Shown: positions 26,974 to 37,526, counted from the stretch's first letter. The stretch: DNA of 64,000 nucleotides from Chitinophaga sedimenti (GCF_023156195.1 NZ_JAKUKA010000001.1:1550001-1614000), one strand, 5' to 3'. Numbers and translations are program-made. Notes: generated by a model from the sequence alone, not told the origin.

Positions 26974-29006
26974 ATGTTAAAGAACCTCCACGTGCTGCTG
27001 CTCCTTTGTGCATCATCTGTAAAAGCACAGCAGGTAAGCGTTGTAGACCGTCCAGCCAACAACACGGCGAACCGTTTTTACGTCACTAATAAAGCGCCGT
27101 TACAGGCGGAATATTTTACCAAACTCCCAGTGGCCAGTGTTAGCCCACGCGGATGGCTGCACCGGGCATTGGAAATGCAACGCGACGGTCTCACCGGCAA
27201 CCTTGGTGAGATCAGCGTCTGGCTGTCTAAAACGGATAATGCCTGGCTGCATAAGGACGGCAAAGGCAAGTATGGCTGGGAGGAGCTTCCCTACTGGCTT
27301 AAAGGCTACGGCAACATCGGGTATGTGCTGAAAGATCCGAAGATGATCGCCGAAACGAAGTTCTGGCTCGAAGCGGTCTTAAAGAACCAGCGCGGGAACG
27401 GCGACTTTGGTCCCGATGTAGAAAAGGGCGCCGGCAAACGGGATCTGTGGACCAATATGCCAATGCTCTGGTGTTTACAGTCGTACTACGAATTCAGCAA
27501 CGACAAACGCGTGCTGGACCTGATGAGCAAATACTTCAAATGGCAACTGAGCATCCCGGACGATAAGTTACTGGAAGATTACTGGGAAAACAGCCGCGGC
27601 GGGGATAATATCTATAGCATTTACTGGCTGTACAACCGCACCGGCGATAAGTTCCTGCTGGACCTGGCCACTAAAATAGACAGGAATACGGCGAACTGGC
27701 GTCAAAAGGACAACCTTCCCAACTGGCACAACGTTAACGTGGCCCAGTGTTTCAGGGAGCCGGCGCAATACGCGCAGCAGAGCGGTAAATCGGCCGACAC
27801 CGACGCTACTTATAATAATTTTAAGTTGATGCGTTACATCTACGGCCAGGTACCCGGTGGGATGTTCGGCGCCGATGAAAATGCACGCAAAGGATACGAC
27901 GATCCCCGCCAGGCCGTGGAAACCTGCGGACTGGTAGAGCAGATGACGTCCGACAACATGCTGCTCGCTATTACCGGTGATCCGTCCTGGGCGGACAATG
28001 CAGAGGATGTAGCGTTTAACACGTTCTCCGCCGCCTTTATGCCGGACTACCGCGCGCTCCGTTACCTCACCGCGCCGAATATGAGCATCAGTGATAGTAA
28101 GAATCATCATCCCGGCATTGATAATACCGGTCCTTTTTGATGATGAACCCTTTCAGCAGCCGTTGCTGCCAGCACAATCACGTAGCGGGCTGGGTATACT
28201 ACTCCGAATATGCCTGGATGGCCACGCCGGATAACGGTCTTGCCGCACAGCTCTATTTTGATAATGAAGTAAAAGCCAAAGTGGGCAATGGCGCAGCAGT
28301 GAAGTTGTCACAAACCACGAAGTATCCTTTCGATGAAAATGTTGCGATAACACTCAGCACTGTCAAACCCGTCGCTTTCCCCTTGTACTTCCGTGTACCG
28401 GCATGGTGTGCGGCCCCTGAGCTGACGGTCAACGGTAAAAAGGTTACGCTTCCACCGGTAGCTAAAGGTTACATACGCGTACAGCAAACCTGGAAAACCG
28501 ACGATAAGATCGCTCTTCGCTTCCCGATGACGCTGAGCGTACGCACCTGGGAGCGGAACAAAAACAGCATCAGCGTGAATTACGGGCCACTCACCTATTC
28601 GTTGCTCATTAAAGAAAATTATGTGCAGCAGGACAGCAAAGCCACCGCTATCGGCGACTCCCGTTGGCAAGATGGCGCGGATCCCGCGAAGTGGCCTTCG
28701 TTCGAGATCCTGCCTGCTTCCGACTGGAACTATGGTTTGATCGTAAACGCTGCGGATCCCGCCGCATCTTTTGAAGTAGTGCGTAAGTCATGGCCTGCGG
28801 ATGATAATCCGTTTACGAATACGAATGCGCCGATCACCTTGAAAGCAAAAGGTAAAAAGATCCCATCGTGGGGCATTGATAAATACGGATTAACGGGCGT
28901 GTTGCCGCAGAGTCCTGTGAAAACGGAAGAAGCGGTGACCCCGCTGGTGTTGGTGCCTATGGGCGGGGCGCGGTTAAGGATATCGGCGTTCCCGGTTGTA
29001 ATGTAA
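26974..29006 (+). CDS. GH127-type beta-L-arabinofuranosidase (DUF1680), one frame break
   Basis: The repaired protein has 677 residues with a signal peptide (MLKNLHVLLLLCASSVKAQQ), an (alpha/alpha)6 barrel and C-terminal beta domains. The GH127 active-site pattern is visible: ETCGLVEQM (Glu and Cys of the Zn site) and SRCCQHN (the CC pair including the nucleophile). These enzymes cleave beta-arabinofuranosyl linkages using a zinc-bound cysteine. The break at 28134-28138 is a T run one base short (GPFLMMNPFSSRCC). Signal peptide and family suggest plant or glycoprotein glycan degradation. It stands alone with no susCD pair beside it. Confidence 0.88.
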
Positions 29007-29183
29007 ACTGATGGCCAAAGGGAGACGATAACCGTCTCCCTTTGGCTATAGACCATCTCACCCCACCACTGACCTCCCACCTCAGTGCATTCCCCAATTC
29101 GTGTTATTGCAATCGCCATCTGTAAAGGCTTCTTTTACACCCGGAAACCCCTCCGCCATCTTAACCCTTTTAAAATCCCCTGC

Positions 29184-31007
29184 ATGAAAAGATCCTTACT
29201 CTTTATCTTTTTACATTGTTGTTTACCGTCACCGCGTTTGCCCAGCCTGCTGGTTATGTGCCCGGCACTCAAACGTGCTGGACCTTCAACGGCCGCGAGC
29301 ATGGCTACTTTAAAGCGGCCGGCAATGGTGAAAGGCACATCCTGCTGTCGTTTACCGGCGACGGGCAATATGCCTGCTACGACTACACGGTGGAAGTGCC
29401 GCAGAAGCTGCTGGAAGACGGCGGCATTAACTGGGACGGCCGTACGGTACGCGCCCCTGGCGACACCATCATCTGGGAAGTGTTTACGATTCCCAACCCG
29501 GGCTGGAACTTCGCGAACGTACACACCGATATCAACTATTTTTTTGCCAATATTGCACCCATAGACACCTCCGAACACTGGCGGTTTCACACAGTGGGTT
29601 TCAGCGGCGGTGTGGGCCGGCAATGGGACTTTATCACCAATAACTGGAACCAGTACAGCCCGTATAGCCATATTATTTCAACAACGATCAATCAATCGAC
29701 TACGTGGGTGGGTCGCCCCGATATTTACGCCGCCAGCGAAGGTAAACGCCACTGGATATGGCACGGTGCAGCCGATGTATGGCCCTGGACACCGCCCGCG
29801 GCTTCACAGGGGTTGTACGATAACCTGCGTGGCTATAAACACCTGACCTTCCAGGCCGGCACCGGGCACGATTCTCTTACGTGGGACAGCTGCATGTCGC
29901 TCGCCGGCAGGGATACTATGACCAACCGCTGGTTATGGATGGTACGCAAAGACACCGTTGTAACACCCCCTCCGGGCTGTGACTATGGCGGCGGTCCTGT
30001 GGGTTATGTGCCTGGCACCCAGGTTAACTGGCGCTTTAATGGCCGCGACCATGGCTATTTCCGGTCGGATGTATGTGGCGAACGACATGTGCTCATCGTA
30101 TTCCAGGGGATGCGGCGTATGATAGCACCAATTATCAACTGGAATCACCGCAAAAGATGCTGAGAGACCTGGGGCTTAACTGGAACGGCAGTACGAATTC
30201 GCCCGATACGACCATATCATGGGAGATATTCGCGCTTCCTTATAACAGCGGCTACTGGCTGCCGGGGTATGCGGCAGACCTGGATCACTATTTCGCCAAT
30301 ACGGTTGGTCTTGATACCAGCGATCACAGCAAGTTTCACATTGCCGGCATCAGCGGTGGTGTGGGACGTATGTGGGGCTACATCATCAATGACCAGACGC
30401 ATAATAGTCCTTACAGGAGTATATTCTCCACTACGATCAGTGTAGCGGGCAGCTGGTTTACAGACTACGCGCCCCTTACAGCGGCCAGCGCAAACGGCCG
30501 GCACTGGGTATGGCATGGGGCTTCGGATTCGAGCGGTACGAATCCGCCCATCGCCTCCCAATTCCTGTACGATGCACTCAGCGGCGACAAACGGCTCACG
30601 TTCCAGGCCGGCGCCGGGCATAACTACGTCACGGTTGATAGCTGCTTCAGCCTCGTTGGGACCGACAGCGCCACCAACCGCTGGATCTGGATGGTACAGG
30701 GCGGTACGGGCGGTAGTTTGCTCCGCGGCAGCGACCTGGCATATAAACCAGTAACACCGAAAGCGATTAAACCCATCAACCTGTACCCTAACCCGGTTAA
30801 AAACAAGTTGTATGTAGACTTGCGCGCCCTCCCGGCAGGCGCCTACTGCATTTCTATTACGGATATCAGCGGCAGAACGCACCGCACGATCAATGGCGTG
30901 AAGCCAGTGCTGTACGAAGCCGATGTATCAGGCCTTCATAAAGGCTTGTTCATCCTGCAGATCGAAGGCGGGGACGCCGCGAGCAGCGGAAATTCATCAA
31001 GGAATAA
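29184..31007 (+). CDS. Secreted tandem alpha/beta-hydrolase-like protein with T9SS tail, three frame breaks
   Basis: The repaired protein has 608 residues. Signal peptide MKRSLLFIFLTLLFTVTAFA (one T missing at 29208-29212). Two homologous domains of 250 codons follow, starting at 29255 and 30005 with YVPGTQ. Each has a nucleophile-elbow-like G(F/I)SGGVGR, an acid-loop-like WHGA(A/S)D and a His in FQAG(T/A)GH, the order expected of a Ser-Asp-His esterase. The C-terminus is a T9SS sorting domain (LYPNPVKNKLYVDL to RKFIKE). Further breaks are at 30106-30109 (G run short) and about 30980. Enzyme class and substrate are unknown; esterase or depolymerase is inference. Confidence 0.75.
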
Positions 31008-31031
31008 TAGACGCTGTATATGAGAAAAATC

Positions 31032-31063
31032 GCGTCGCTCTACGGGGCGGCGCTTTTTTTTTT
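31032..31063 (+). terminator. Strong terminator with T10 run
   Basis: A 9-bp GC-rich stem (GCGTCGCTC / GGGCGGCGC with G-T pairs) and TACG loop are followed by ten T, 24 bp after the repaired stop of the tandem-hydrolase gene. Confidence 0.85.
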
Positions 31064-31174
31064 AATAAGCCATCATCAATAAAGTTGCCGAATTTATACG
31101 GGGCATCAATGGCGCGGGTGTTGCCCCGGAGATTGCCGCCAGTAAGGTAGGTTTTCATAGTCAGGTAGCCGCAG

Positions 31175-31843
31175 CTATTTTTCGAACACGAGCACTTCGG
31201 TTTTTGCGCCCAGTTCTTCGAGGTGTTTATTGATTTCAGCAATCATCGGGTCGGGACCGCATACATAAAAGTACTGGTCAAAGTCCGCCACATGCTGTTT
31301 TAAAAAGGTTTGATCGATCCGTGCATGGCCATAGCCGGTTTTCTCTTCTTTACTGAGGATGAAATGCGCCTCCGCGCCCAGCATGTCGCGCAGTTCATCT
31401 TCACAGATGACGTCTGCAGCAGTTTTATTGGCGAAGAACAAGGTGTTCCCCAGTAGTTTATCATCCTTTCGCAATTGTCTTAATATTGCTAGGAACGGCG
31501 TAATGCCTGCTCCACCGGCAATAAAATAGCCGCGGCCTTTATATGCTATCGCGCCCCATACATCATGAATAATCAGCTCGTCGCCTTCCGACAACTGGTG
31601 CAGTTGATGCGTTACGCCATCATGGTCATGGTAGCCCTTGATCGTAAATTCGAGGTAAGGATCGGTATTAAGCGAAGTAAACGTGAATGGTCGCCGCTCG
31701 TTCTCCCAGCCTGGTTTGTTGATGGCTACTTCGGTCGCCTGTCCGGGCGAAAAGGCATATCCTTCCGGCTTTTCGACCCGGAAGCGTTTAACGTCGTGTG
31801 TCACCGGGGTAACGGACTGCAGTTTTACAATGTGCTGTTCCAT
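31175..31843 (-). CDS. FAD-binding ferredoxin-NADP reductase-like oxidoreductase
   Basis: 222 residues: an N-terminal FAD domain with RRPFTFTSLN (FAD-binding RxxS/T pattern) and SPGQATEVAI, and a C-terminal NAD(P) domain with FIAGGAGITPFLAILRQL and YVCGPDPMI. It lacks its own 2Fe-2S domain, so it must pass electrons to another protein. It could serve as a flavodoxin/ferredoxin reductase or flavohaemoglobin-type reductase unit. It lies 10 bp after the DppB permease gene, which has no obvious functional link. Confidence 0.85.
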   Translation of the reverse strand: MEQHIVKLQSVTPVTHDVKRFRVEKPEGYAFSPGQATEVAINKPGWENERRPFTFTSLNTDPYLEFTIKGYHDHDGVTHQLHQLSEGDELIIHDVWGAIAYKGRGYFIAGGAGITPFLAILRQLRKDDKLLGNTLFFANKTAADVICEDELRDMLGAEAHFILSKEEKTGYGHARIDQTFLKQHVADFDQYFYVCGPDPMIAEINKHLEELGAKTEVLVFEK

Positions 31844-31853
31844 ATGTAAGGTA

Positions 31854-32906
31854 TTATGCCATTTTGATGCGTGGATCTACAATACTATACAATATATCTG
31901 CCAGAAGGTTGATAACCACGAAGATTCCCGCCGTAAACAGGACGGCGCCCATTACTACCGGGAAGTCAAATTTCTCCAGCGCGTCTACGGTTACTGCCAA
32001 TGCCTTTCCACCCAAAGATGTACTCCACGAAAAACGCACCCGCCAGCAGTTCCGCGAACCAGCCGGTAATAGCGGTGATGACGGGGTTAAGGGCGTTGCG
32101 CAGGGCGTGTTTGTACAGGATCACGTTGCCCCGCAGGCCTTTGGCTTTGGCGGTACGGATGTAGTCCTGGCTTAATACGTCCAGCATAGCGCTGCGCGTG
32201 AGCTGTACGATAATGGCCAGCGGGCGGATGCCCAGCGTGATGGCAGGCAACACCAGGTTGCGGAGGTTGAGTATGCGGCCGGCGAAGGGATCAATGTCGT
32301 ACAGGCTGCCGGTCATGTGCAGCCCCGTATAATCGGTGAGCACAAAGCCGAACACGTAGGCCAGTACAATGCCTGTAAAAAAGGAAGGGGCCGAAATACC
32401 GATCACACTGGCAAATACCGCGCTGGTATCCATCCAGGTGTTTTGTTTTACGGCTGATACAATACCGAGGAAGATACCAGCCAGTGTGGCGAACAGGATA
32501 GCGGCCAGCGCTAAGGTGAGTGTGCCGGGCAGCGCTTCGGTCAATATCTCCCACACATCTTTTTACCCTGGTAAGAGCGCCGCAGGTAGGGCGTTTTCAG
32601 CACAAAAATCCGGTCGCCGCCCATCTTAAAGAGCGTTACATAATTGAGGGCGCTTTCTGCTTCTGCCCTTTCGTGCACGGCCAGCGGGGAAAGATCGTTC
32701 AGGTACAACAGGAATTGCACCGGGAGCGGCTTGTCGAGGTGCAGCTCCCGGCGCACATTTTCCAGCGAGGCCACGTCCGCACGCTGTCCCAGGGTTAAAC
32801 GGGCTGGGTCACCGGGCAATACGTTGAAAAGGAAGAAGACGACCATTACAACGCCCAGCAGCACCAGCAGTCCGTAAAAAAGTTTCCTGAGAATAAAGCG
32901 TACCAT
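31854..32906 (-). CDS. DppB-type oligopeptide ABC transporter permease, two frame breaks
   Basis: The repaired protein has 351 residues. It begins MVRFILRKLFYGLLVLLGVV, has the conserved FNVLPGDPAR loop and the binding-protein-dependent transport EAA-like loop (YIRTAKAKGL followed by HALRNALNPV), and ends SIVDPRIKMA, all typical of DppB/OppB. Breaks are at 32560-32564 (A run short, YQGKKDVWEIL) and about 32005 (two bases missing, probably WKGIGKVTVDALEKF). No partner permease, ATPase or binding protein lies nearby, so the other subunits must be elsewhere. DoxX-family gene is immediately upstream (6 bp gap). Confidence 0.85.
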
Positions 32907-32912
32907 GTGTGA

Positions 32913-34016
32913 TTAGTTCGCGCTGAAAGTTGGAATATCGTTATAGTGCCATTTCCCGGTGATCGTGCCTTTGTTCAGCTCCATCAGCGTAGGATTGGCG
33001 CGACCGGCCGTTTTGATCGTGGTGCCATCCATCTGCATAAAGGGGAAGGTAATGCCTCTTTCCTGTTTAAATTTCTCCACCGCTTCTTTGCTGGACGAAG
33101 TAACACCATAGATGTAAAAGCCTTTTGCCGCCGCGAGTTTCTCCAGGGATTTGATTTTATTTTCCCAGCCCGAACCCGCATCTTCCACATTCTTCACGAG
33201 GAACAGGTACACCGTGGTGCCTTCAGATAAAATTGCCTGTGTAAAGTCGCCGCCATCGAAATCTTTCAGGGCGAAGTCCTTGATCGGAGGAATCGCATTC
33301 CCCTTCTGTACCAGTTCGTCTTTACGATCTACATACTCCCAGGTGCTGTCCTGCCAGGGGTAATTATCCTCGGTAAACGATTGTTCTTTACCGTCTTTCT
33401 TGTAAATCAGTACGGTTTTATACACGTCCGGTTTGGCGCCGGCGGGAATTTTCATATTGTCCGGGATGTTGTTGCCCACTTTAAACGGCAGGCAGTCAAC
33501 GATCGGCAGGTGTTTCAGCGTGTACCACTGGATGCCGAACGAGAAAACGGTTGCCAGGGCCAGGATGATCACAGATATCTTTGCACTGAATAACGGTTTG
33601 ATCTGTTTGTTGTAAATGAAAATGACAACGATCATCACCGTGAGGATCACATCTTTCCAGAAACTTTCTTTCGCTTCCAGTTTGATACAGTCGCCAAAGC
33701 AGCCGCATTCTTTAATCAGCCCGCTGAACAGCGCAAAGCCGGTCAGGAAGGTGAAGAAGATAATCAATACCAATAACAAAGTGGAGAAGATGCGCATGCG
33801 GTAACCGACGAGTACCGCCACACCGGCGATGATTTCGAAGGCATTCATCAAAATTGAGAAGACGAGCGAGTAAGGCACCAGCCAGTACAGGTGCAGTACT
33901 TCAAAGAATTCGTCCATTTTGTAACTGAGTCCCAGTGGATCGTTGGCCTTGATGAGTCCCGAAAAAATAAACAGCACCCCAACGATAATTCTGAACAGGT
34001 TTAGGATAAGCTTCAT
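32913..34016 (-). CDS. DoxX/MauE-like membrane protein with thioredoxin-like C-terminal domain (BT_3928 family)
   Basis: 367 residues. The N-terminal half has four or five membrane helices of the DoxX/MauE type (IIVGVLFIFSGLIKANDPLG and similar) with a conserved Cys-rich loop KECGCFGDC. Another helix near 145 is followed by a periplasmic C-terminal part resembling AhpC/TlpA proteins (KDFALKDFDGGDFTQAIL, ... GITFPFMQMDGTTIKT, NPTLMELNKG), but without a CxxC. MauE-type proteins help form disulfides in exported proteins; this family is widespread in Bacteroidota and its role is not established. It sits 10 bp after the DUF1599 gene. Confidence 0.8.
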   Translation of the reverse strand: MKLILNLFRIIVGVLFIFSGLIKANDPLGLSYKMDEFFEVLHLYWLVPYSLVFSILMNAFEIIAGVAVLVGYRMRIFSTLLLVLIIFFTFLTGFALFSGLIKECGCFGDCIKLEAKESFWKDVILTVMIVVIFIYNKQIKPLFSAKISVIILALATVFSFGIQWYTLKHLPIVDCLPFKVGNNIPDNMKIPAGAKPDVYKTVLIYKKDGKEQSFTEDNYPWQDSTWEYVDRKDELVQKGNAIPPIKDFALKDFDGGDFTQAILSEGTTVYLFLVKNVEDAGSGWENKIKSLEKLAAAKGFYIYGVTSSSKEAVEKFKQERGITFPFMQMDGTTIKTAGRANPTLMELNKGTITGKWHYNDIPTFSAN

Positions 34017-34026
34017 GGTTGGATAG

Positions 34027-34592
34027 TTATAGTTTGCCGCCGGCCTCTCCCGCTTTGATGAGGGCGAAGATGGCGTAGTTTACAATGTCTACGAAGTTGG
34101 CGTCGATGCCTTCGGATATGATGGTTTTACCATCGTTGCGCAATATTTGTTTAATGCGCAGCAGTTTGGTCAGAATCAGGTCTACAAACGATTCCTGGCT
34201 CATATCGCGCCATGCTTCGCCGTAATCGTGATTCTTGGCTTCCATTACCCCGCGGATGAAATCGGCTTTAGCTTTGTACAACCGGGCTACTTCATCGGCA
34301 GGAATATCTGTATATGGATCATTGGGCAGCTCCATCTGGAGCAGTGCGATAATACCATAATTGACGATGGCCGCAAATTCGCCATCGATATGATCGTCTA
34401 CTTTCTGTTTTCCGCCCAGCTCCCGGATGGTGCGGATGCGCTGCGCTTTGATAAAGATCTGGTCCACGATGGAAATCGGGCGTAATACACGCCAGGAAGT
34501 ACCGTAGTCGCGGGCCTTTTTACGAATGTATCTTTGCAGGTGTTGACTACCTGCGCATATTGCGCTGCTGTATCCCGGGTCGTTTTTGTCAA
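34027..34592 (-). CDS. DUF1599 (nucleotide-modification-associated, Nmad1-like) protein, one frame break
   Basis: The repaired protein has 188 residues, starting MTKTTRDTAAQYAQVVNTCK. The frame breaks in an A run (minus strand, 34517-34521); six A gives TFVKKARDYGTSWRVLRP. The protein contains two copies of the family motif, KARDYGTSWRVLRPISIVDQ and KNHDYGEAWRDMSQESFVDL, each followed by a helix with IVNYGIIAL or IVNYAIFAL. DUF1599 has been linked by genome context to nucleotide modification, but in Bacteroidota it is a conserved neighbour of the DoxX gene, as here. Function unknown. Confidence 0.82.
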
Positions 34593-34732
34593 TGCTTTTT
34601 AGTTTGAAATAATTGCTAATCAATTACATTTGCGGCAATATTACGCCTGCATGATTTTCAAAAATACATCATTCAGGGACAAATCACACAGTATTCAGTA
34701 TAATTGTGATAAGCGTTTAACTCGATCCGTAC

Positions 34733-35578
34733 ATGAAACACGCCATCAATTGCCGGGGCAAATTGCTCGACTTGTCCACGCCTGTGGTCATGGGCATTAT
34801 GAATATAAATGAAGATTCTTTCTTTGCGGGCAGCCGCAGCCATGGTTTGCATGAGGTAAATGAGCGTGCGGGTAAACTGCTGGCGGAAGGTGCTGCTATA
34901 CTGGACCTGGGCGGACAAAGCACCCGTCCCGGCGCCGTGCAGGTGAGCGAGGAGGAAGAGGCCAGCCGGGTTATACCGGCGATCCACGCCATCATTCATC
35001 ACCATCCCGAAGCCATTATTTCGGTGGACACCTATTTCGCTTCCGTGGCCGAAAAGGCCGTACTGGCGGGCGCATCTATCGTAAACGATATTAGCGCCGG
35101 GGAGCTCGACAAACAGATGATCCCCACCGTGGCACGGCTGAACGTACCGTACGTGGCCATGCATATGAAAGGCCATCCCGAAACGATGCAAAAGGAAGCC
35201 CGTTATCACGATGTAGTGCAGGAAGTGCTGGATTACTTTATCCGGAAAATGGAAACGCTGCGGCAGGCCGGCATAAAAGATATGATCATCGACCCCGGTT
35301 TCGGCTTTGCCAAAAACATGGAACACAATTACCAGCTACTGAACGGCCTGCATGCCCCGGAAATGCTGGGCGCCCCCATCCTTGCGGGCGTGAGCCGCAA
35401 AGGAATGATTTATAAACTGCTGAACACGACCGCGGAAGAGGCGCTGAATGGCACTACCGTACTGCATACCCTGGCCCTGCAGCAGGGCGCGGCGATATTG
35501 CGCGCACACGACGTTAAGCCTGCCGCCGAAGTTATCAGGATCATGCAATATGCGGGCGCACATCGCTCGCGTGACTAA
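34733..35578 (+). CDS. folP: Dihydropteroate synthase
   Basis: A 281-residue TIM-barrel enzyme of folate synthesis condensing p-aminobenzoate with hydroxymethyl-dihydropterin diphosphate; target of sulfonamides. Signatures are VMGIMNINEDSFF (loop 1), LDLGGQSTRPGA (loop 2), SVDTYFASVA, NDISAG, DPGFGFAKN and GVSRKGMIYKLL. The length is normal. It is followed after 19 bp by cdaA, a pairing conserved in the phylum. Confidence 0.95.
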   Translation: MKHAINCRGKLLDLSTPVVMGIMNINEDSFFAGSRSHGLHEVNERAGKLLAEGAAILDLGGQSTRPGAVQVSEEEEASRVIPAIHAIIHHHPEAIISVDTYFASVAEKAVLAGASIVNDISAGELDKQMIPTVARLNVPYVAMHMKGHPETMQKEARYHDVVQEVLDYFIRKMETLRQAGIKDMIIDPGFGFAKNMEHNYQLLNGLHAPEMLGAPILAGVSRKGMIYKLLNTTAEEALNGTTVLHTLALQQGAAILRAHDVKPAAEVIRIMQYAGAHRSRD

Positions 35579-35597
35579 AATCTGTTACATTTACAAT

Positions 35598-36404
35598 ATG
35601 GACGTGATTAATTTCTGGGGATATAATTTTAGATGGCTGCATATACTGGATCTGCTGATTGTTATTTTCCTGATCGTACAACTCTACCGGCTGCTGAAAG
35701 GAAGCCTCGCTTTTAATATTTTCCTGGGACTGCTTTGCATATACGCTGCGTATTTTCTGGTTCGCGCGCTCAAAATGCCGATCCTTACCACGGTGTTGCA
35801 GAACTTTATCAACGTGGGACTGATCGCGATCATCATCATATTTCAGCCCGAAATCCGGAAGTTTTTACTGGTATTGGGTAAAAAAACGCCGCTGAGTAAA
35901 GACAGCTTCCTGACCAAACTTTTCCTGCCAGACAAGTTCAAGAGTTACAAGGAGGAGGAACATATCATCAATGAAATTATCACAGCCGTTGGCCACATGG
36001 CAGCGAGCCAGACCGGTGCGCTGATCGTGCTGGCCACTACCTATCGTGTTAAGTTCGATACCGCGTCCAGCATTCCGATCGACGGTAACGTAAGCGCTAA
36101 ACTGATAGAAAGCATCTTCGAGAAAAATGCGCCGTTACACGATGGCGCCCTGATCATCGTGGGCAACAAGATACTGGCCGCCAAAGTGATCCTTCCCCTG
36201 TCTGAAAACCCCAACCTGCCTACCCGTATCGGCATGCGTCACCGTTCTGCGGTGGGCATCACCGAACATAGCGACAACCTGGCGATCTGTGTCTCTGAGG
36301 AGCGCGGAACGATTTCGTACGCGGAAGATGGTGTGTTAAGGCAGGATGTGTCGTTAGAAGAGCTGAAGGTGAAGTTGTATGAAACGTTGGTGGAGGGTTT
36401 GTAG
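35598..36404 (+). CDS. cdaA: Diadenylate cyclase CdaA
   Basis: 268 residues starting MDVINFWGYNFRWLHILDLL. Three N-terminal membrane helices are followed by a DisA_N (DAC) domain. Catalytic motifs are DGALIIVGNKI (DGA) and RIGMRHRSAVGITE (RHR). It makes c-di-AMP from two ATP; that messenger controls potassium uptake and envelope homeostasis. The start was chosen at 35598 because the longer frame overlaps folP and lacks family similarity. No CdaR or GlmM gene is adjacent, unlike in Firmicutes. Confidence 0.95.
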   Translation: MDVINFWGYNFRWLHILDLLIVIFLIVQLYRLLKGSLAFNIFLGLLCIYAAYFLVRALKMPILTTVLQNFINVGLIAIIIIFQPEIRKFLLVLGKKTPLSKDSFLTKLFLPDKFKSYKEEEHIINEIITAVGHMAASQTGALIVLATTYRVKFDTASSIPIDGNVSAKLIESIFEKNAPLHDGALIIVGNKILAAKVILPLSENPNLPTRIGMRHRSAVGITEHSDNLAICVSEERGTISYAEDGVLRQDVSLEELKVKLYETLVEGL

Positions 36405-36405
36405 C

Positions 36406-37479
36406 TTACACCTTCACGTAAAGTCCTTTTTTATCCATCCGCCACACGATCACCCACATCACTAACATATACAGCACCGCAAATGCCAGCGAAGCCATTT
36501 CCGGCGGCAACCAGCTGGTAAATACATACTTGTACAACGGCCCTTTCCAACGGAAAAGGCCAAGCAACACAACGACCACCCAGGCTACGATGTAGATAAA
36601 CAGCGGATTTTTCCCGAATGCTTCAAAGAAATAGGTCCACCTTTTAAGGCCGCGGGGCCCTGTAATCCAGGCCAGTAAGGCGAGCAGCAGCAGGTCGTAG
36701 CCGGTGCAGTATACCACGTAACTACTCGTCCACAATGCTTTATTGATCGGGAAAATCGTTCCCCAGGCGGCGCCGGTCACCACCAGCAGCAAGCCACAGC
36801 CTCCCATGAGTAATAAGGCGCCCTTTTGCTGCAGGTACCGGCCCGACCAATACCCGGCAATCACGTTAACGATAGCGGGCAGCGTGCTGAGCAAACCCAA
36901 AGGATCAAACGGGAAATGATAATGCCTGTAAATATTCGCTTCGGGAAGGTACAGCCGGTCAATCCGGCCGATAACATTCCCCTCGAGCGTGTAGTCACCG
37001 AATTGCCAGAGTAGCCACCAATAGCCGAAGAGCAGCAGGGCTGTTACAGCTATCACCCCTTTTGGAGAAACATAACGGAGGAGGAGCGCCGCCACGCCAT
37101 AACAAACGGCAATGCGCTGCAATACGCCCCAGAGGCGGGTAGCCAACAGATCTTTCCATACATACTGCCCATCAACATAACTGATAAAAGGAAACGCATT
37201 TAATAACAGGCCGATGAGAAATATGAGCAAACTGCGTTTACCTACTTTTATCAAAAATGCGGTATGCGATAATTGCCGGAGTTTACCCATGCCGAAGCTG
37301 AGTGCATTGCCCACCACGAACAGGAATGTGGGAAATACAAGATCTGTTGGCGTGCAGCCGTGCCAGTCCGAGTGCCTGAAAGGCGCGTAAATGGCGTTCC
37401 AGTCACCCGGCGTATTTACAACGATCATGAGCGCTACCGTCAGGCCGCGCAATACATCAAGAGCGAGATAGCGGTTCAT
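36406..37479 (-). CDS. NagX-like / DUF5009 acyltransferase-type membrane protein
   Basis: A 357-residue polytopic membrane protein with about ten helices, starting MNRYLALDVLRGLTVALMIV. Conserved family features are LDVLRGLT, VNTPGDW, HSDWHGCTPTDLVFPTFLF and GKNPLFIYIVAW. It belongs to COG4299, related to human HGSNAT (which acetylates glucosamine across the lysosomal membrane) and to NagX, which repeatedly occurs in bacterial GlcNAc clusters. It is the last gene of the chitin/GlcNAc locus. A role in GlcNAc or GlcN handling at the membrane is likely from context but not proven. Confidence 0.83.
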   Translation of the reverse strand: MNRYLALDVLRGLTVALMIVVNTPGDWNAIYAPFRHSDWHGCTPTDLVFPTFLFVVGNALSFGMGKLRQLSHTAFLIKVGKRSLLIFLIGLLLNAFPFISYVDGQYVWKDLLATRLWGVLQRIAVCYGVAALLLRYVSPKGVIAVTALLLFGYWWLLWQFGDYTLEGNVIGRIDRLYLPEANIYRHYHFPFDPLGLLSTLPAIVNVIAGYWSGRYLQQKGALLLMGGCGLLLVVTGAAWGTIFPINKALWTSSYVVYCTGYDLLLLALLAWITGPRGLKRWTYFFEAFGKNPLFIYIVAWVVVVLLGLFRWKGPLYKYVFTSWLPPEMASLAFAVLYMLVMWVIVWRMDKKGLYVKV

Positions 37480-37526
37480 ATTTGAATTCGTGGATGATGA
37501 TTGCTAAAGATAACCGGAGAACCTGG

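Noticed and set aside
31058..31158. A minus-strand stretch starting MKTYLTGGNLRGNTRAIDAP
   Set aside because: Only about 34 codons before it runs into the T10 terminator of the opposite strand; no family recognised and no room for a gene.
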